From positions 1 to 10,716 of the forward strand of contig JAAAIG010000620.1 in the NCBI GenBank assembly GCA_015852425.1: 10,716 nucleotides of DNA, given 5' to 3'. Under the pieces are notes generated by a model. It was not told the origin of the DNA. It saw nothing but the letters and a program-made list of their open reading frames with translations, and made no database searches. The stretch is from Gryganskiella cystojenkinii. Lineage: Eukaryota; Mortierellomycota; Mortierellomycetes; Mortierellales; Mortierellaceae. The position numbers were made by a program, and so were the translations under genes. This document shows, in pieces, positions 8,760 to 10,716 of this stretch; position 1 is the first letter of the stretch; every line of letters begins with the position of its first letter.

Positions 8760-8934
8760 GTTTGCGGACAGGACTGTGATGTGTCGAGGGTTTCAAAGAA
8801 CGGTATTCCTGCAGGAATGAGTCTGTTGCAAAGGAGGAGGGCAAATGAGAAGAGAAGGAGCAGCCAAAGGAAGTTGGAGAAATGAGAGGAAGAAACCGAA
8901 ATGTTGGAGAGAAAAGAAACGTAGAGCACTGCTC

Positions 8935-8942
8935 TTTTTATA
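8935..8942 (-). promoter_or_regulatory. TATA box of the Ngl2-like gene
   Basis: Minus-strand TATAAAAA lies about 175 bp upstream of the ATG at 8759. It is followed by a CT-rich leader (about 8780-8920 on the minus strand), the expected order of TATA box, pyrimidine tract and start codon. Confidence 0.55.
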
Positions 8943-9801
8943 CTTTCAGACTGTGTTCCTCTCTTTTGGTCCACAAAAAAGGACAATACCAGGAACGCGT
9001 CCAATTTCGCTCCAACGGATCCATATTGCTTGCGCGCCAGTAGACAAGATTGGCTAACTCGGATCCTCTTGTTTCGCTTTGCCTTTTTTCTTTTCCTTTC
9101 TTTGGTGCTTTGACACCAACCATTCTTTAAAATAAGGATATGTGAATCAGAGTGGACGCTGCTAAACCATACACAACAAAAGCAATGCATAGGGAAAAAA
9201 AATCGCTAGACGACGCGCCTCAATAAAGGCATCTAACACAGTGCGAACGTGGTTTACTTTGTTTGTTTGTGATATTTGCTTTTTATAATGTTTTCATTAT
9301 GGACGAAGAGGATTTCTCTCACGTTGACCCTCTCGAGCTCCGAGACCTCAAATAGGCATGTCCTGTTTGCATAGATCCAGCAATGCAGTCGTGTTAGCGA
9401 CAATGAGTGAACGGGCTTGGCAGCCAAGGACAGAGCTCTCTAGAAATACTAGGACACTGTTGTTGTTGCGTAGACCTCTAGAATCAAAATGAGTGGTATC
9501 TGCCAATTCACCAGGGCATTTCTTCTTGTAAGCGCACTAACGCAACATGTGATCGAAGGTCGTCTACGTGTGCTCTGTGCCTCAAAGACGATCCTTGAGC
9601 AGGGTAGCTGGATTTTCGCAACGGAGAGTAGACGAAGCATCGCTGCAACCAACCTTTCTCTCTCTAATTGTCATTTTCTCTGAATTGACTTTGTAAGTAC
9701 TCTTTATCCTCATCACGCATCCTTGGCTGCCTTCTTCATCGATCGTTGCGTAATATAGTACAACTCTCTTGTTATAAAAAAACTGATTTATTTAAATGTA
9801 G
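8943..9801. other. region between divergent genes; no confirmed gene
   Basis: The left part is upstream sequence of the Ngl2-like gene. On the plus strand an ATG at 9299 opens an 18-residue frame (MDEEDFSHVDPLELRDLK) that stops at 9353-9355, and an ATG at 9489 opens MSGICQFTRAFLL followed at once by a GTAAGC. A strong donor GTAAGT lies at 9693-9698, paired in size (109 bp) with the acceptor at 9800-9801. These pieces suggest a gene or its relic, but no consistent full-length model could be built. Confidence 0.3.
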
Positions 9802-9948
9802 GACAAGACAATACTGCTTGAAAATTGCCGGAGACTTCCTCCTGAACTGGTTTTGTTCGTCAAGGTTGATTATCACAGGAACTACAGGTGGAAACAGAGC
9901 ATGGGTGTGTCTGATTTCACATCAGCGGACCTTACAAAAGCGGCCTAG
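9802..9948 (+). other. candidate terminal exon, 48 codons, unknown product
   Basis: An AT-rich intron-like end (tttaaatgtag, AG at 9800-9801) is followed by a 48-residue frame with coding-like composition. It begins DKTILLENCRRLPPELVLF, includes VDYHRNYRWKQSMGV and ends at TAG 9946-9948. The upstream donor at 9693 would pair with it, but that upstream frame has a TGA at 9681-9683. The alternative donor after MSGICQFTRAFLL (about 9528) keeps phase and would give a 61-residue protein. A neighbouring frame through the same bases is also open, so the reading frame is uncertain. No family was recognised. Confidence 0.3.
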
Positions 9949-10289
9949 TATTTCCTGTTGATTACAGTAGTCCACAGAGCTGGGAAACCCGACGGTGGGT
10001 CTAGACCGTACCCACTGTTTGTCCCTCAGCCCAAGGAAGCATCTTGCACAGAGCCATTGCGGGACCCAGAACCCCTCCTCCCTTCCCTTTCCTTTAAGAA
10101 TCCGAGAAGTACATGGGCGCAGCGCCCTCCTCTCTAGAGCTGAGCCTGCGCAGACTTGATCCTGGACAGTCATTCACATATGAAAAACTCAAAAATAGAG
10201 TGAAGGACGCCTGGTCGCCAAAAAATTCGCGATTCCCTCCTTAAACCGATGGACTAGTTACCGAAAGAAAAATAATAACGAGCGGAAGG
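9949..10289. other. intergenic stretch upstream of the secreted-peptide gene
   Basis: I see no supported gene or RNA here. An 83-codon minus-strand frame (9922-10173) has no family resemblance or gene context and is not called. Confidence 0.4.
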
Positions 10290-10295
10290 TATAAA
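10290..10295 (+). promoter_or_regulatory. TATA box of the secreted-peptide gene
   Basis: TATAAA within aaggtataaaacgtcc lies about 150 bp before the ATG at 10445, followed by a short repeat of gtccctaat (10298 and 10307) and then a CT tract. The layout matches that of the Ngl2-like promoter. Confidence 0.6.
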
Positions 10296-10361
10296 ACGTC
10301 CCTAATGTCCCTAATGGCCGCCCTCCTCGTCATCAAACATCGCGCTGTCTTTAACTCTCCA

Positions 10362-10367
<6 letters not shown>

Positions 10368-10393
<26 letters not shown>

Positions 10394-10394
10394 C
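10368..10394 (+). repeat. CT dinucleotide microsatellite in the 5' leader
   Basis: A 27-base uninterrupted (CT)n run, preceded by seven C and followed by a second short CT run (about 10396-10407), lies 50-77 bp upstream of the start codon. It is probably the promoter/leader pyrimidine tract and is likely length-variable between strains. Confidence 0.95.
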
Positions 10395-10444
10395 ATTCTC
10401 TCTCTCCCTTTCCATTCAAAAGCCTAAAACCAGGGTCTCCGATC

Positions 10445-10669
10445 ATGAGGTTCTCTACTGCCTTCGCTGCTCTCTTTACGCTCGCCGCCGTGGCTTTGCT
10501 CTCCGAGGGGTCGCCTATTCTCGAAAAACGCGAGGTCACCTGCAATTCTCTTTGCCTCAAGGCATATAACCCGGACGTTCACTGTGGTACCAGCGGTTGG
10601 CTAGGTTCATGCCGACATGAATATCAGGTCAAGCTCAATAACTGTTACGCCAGTTGCCCTATCCCCTAA
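10445..10669 (+). CDS. small secreted cysteine-rich peptide precursor, 74 aa
   Basis: This intronless gene (TAA at 10667-10669) begins MRFSTAFAALFTLAAVALLS, a clear signal peptide with a basic start and hydrophobic core, probably cleaved around residues 20-23. A short pro-segment (SPILEKR) ends in Lys28-Arg29, a Kex2-type processing site. The predicted mature peptide is residues 30-74 (45 aa) with six cysteines at 33, 37, 47, 56, 67 and 71, spaced C-x3-C-x9-C-x8-C-x10-C-x3-C, enough for three disulfides. The paired C-x3-C motifs are compatible with a disulfide-braced helical hairpin. Promoter elements are in place upstream (TATA at 10290, CT tract). Function cannot be read from the sequence: an effector-like, antimicrobial or surface peptide are all possible. 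Confidence is high that it is a secreted peptide and low for any role. Confidence 0.8.
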   Translation: MRFSTAFAALFTLAAVALLSEGSPILEKREVTCNSLCLKAYNPDVHCGTSGWLGSCRHEYQVKLNNCYASCPIP

Positions 10670-10716
10670 GGAGTCATCAAGTCTCGAGCCTTCACCTTCC
10701 GTGCTAGGGAAGGGGG

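Noticed and set aside
8708..9190. 160-codon minus-strand frame with hydrophobic stretch
   Set aside because: It covers the TATA box and CT-rich leader of the Ngl2-like gene; the hydrophobic run comes from translating the pyrimidine tract.
9922..10173. 83-codon minus-strand frame
   Set aside because: No recognisable domain, no promoter features, and it overlaps the candidate plus-strand exon.

Overview
The window reads as nuclear DNA of a fungus. The genes are cut by short introns of 84-155 bases with GT...AG ends, pyrimidine-rich tracts sit just upstream of starts, and the protein content is fungal. A Crinkler-type (CRN) header domain, a PD-(D/E)XK nuclease-like protein, and relics of an XPG/FEN1-like family point to an early-diverging lineage, most likely Mortierellomycota/Mucoromycota. 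That placement rests on family knowledge and remains an inference.

Three genes have solid support. (1) An eight-exon minus-strand gene at 1090-3578 gives a 612-residue protein with a PD-(D/E)XK-like core and an Asp/Asn/His-rich tail encoded by a 12-bp minisatellite. (2) A five-exon minus-strand gene at 6685-8759 gives a 530-residue endonuclease/exonuclease/phosphatase-fold RNase of the Ngl2/CCR4 group. (3) An intronless plus-strand gene at 10445-10669 gives a 74-residue secreted, Cys-rich peptide precursor with a Kex2 site. In both spliced genes every exon junction keeps the reading frame.

Left end (1-1089): a minus-strand CRN header domain ends at base 105 with no effector domain visible in the window and an unresolved start. 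The nuclease gene lies just upstream on the same strand, the reverse of the usual header-then-nuclease order of CRN effectors. Middle (3579-6684): a relic-rich stretch with small tandem repeats near the nuclease gene's start, a 212-bp block present twice at a 234-bp period, a frameshifted spliced pseudogene resembling XPG/FEN1-like nucleases (4428-5481), and a weaker decayed coding trace (6015-6628) convergent with the Ngl2-like gene. Right end (8760-10716): the Ngl2-like promoter with a TATA box, a region with one plausible but unassigned exon (9802-9948), then the secreted-peptide gene with its own TATA box and CT microsatellite.

The Ngl2-like gene looks like housekeeping RNA processing. 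The rest looks like a fast-evolving accessory region. I saw no tRNA, rRNA, CRISPR array or intact transposon.
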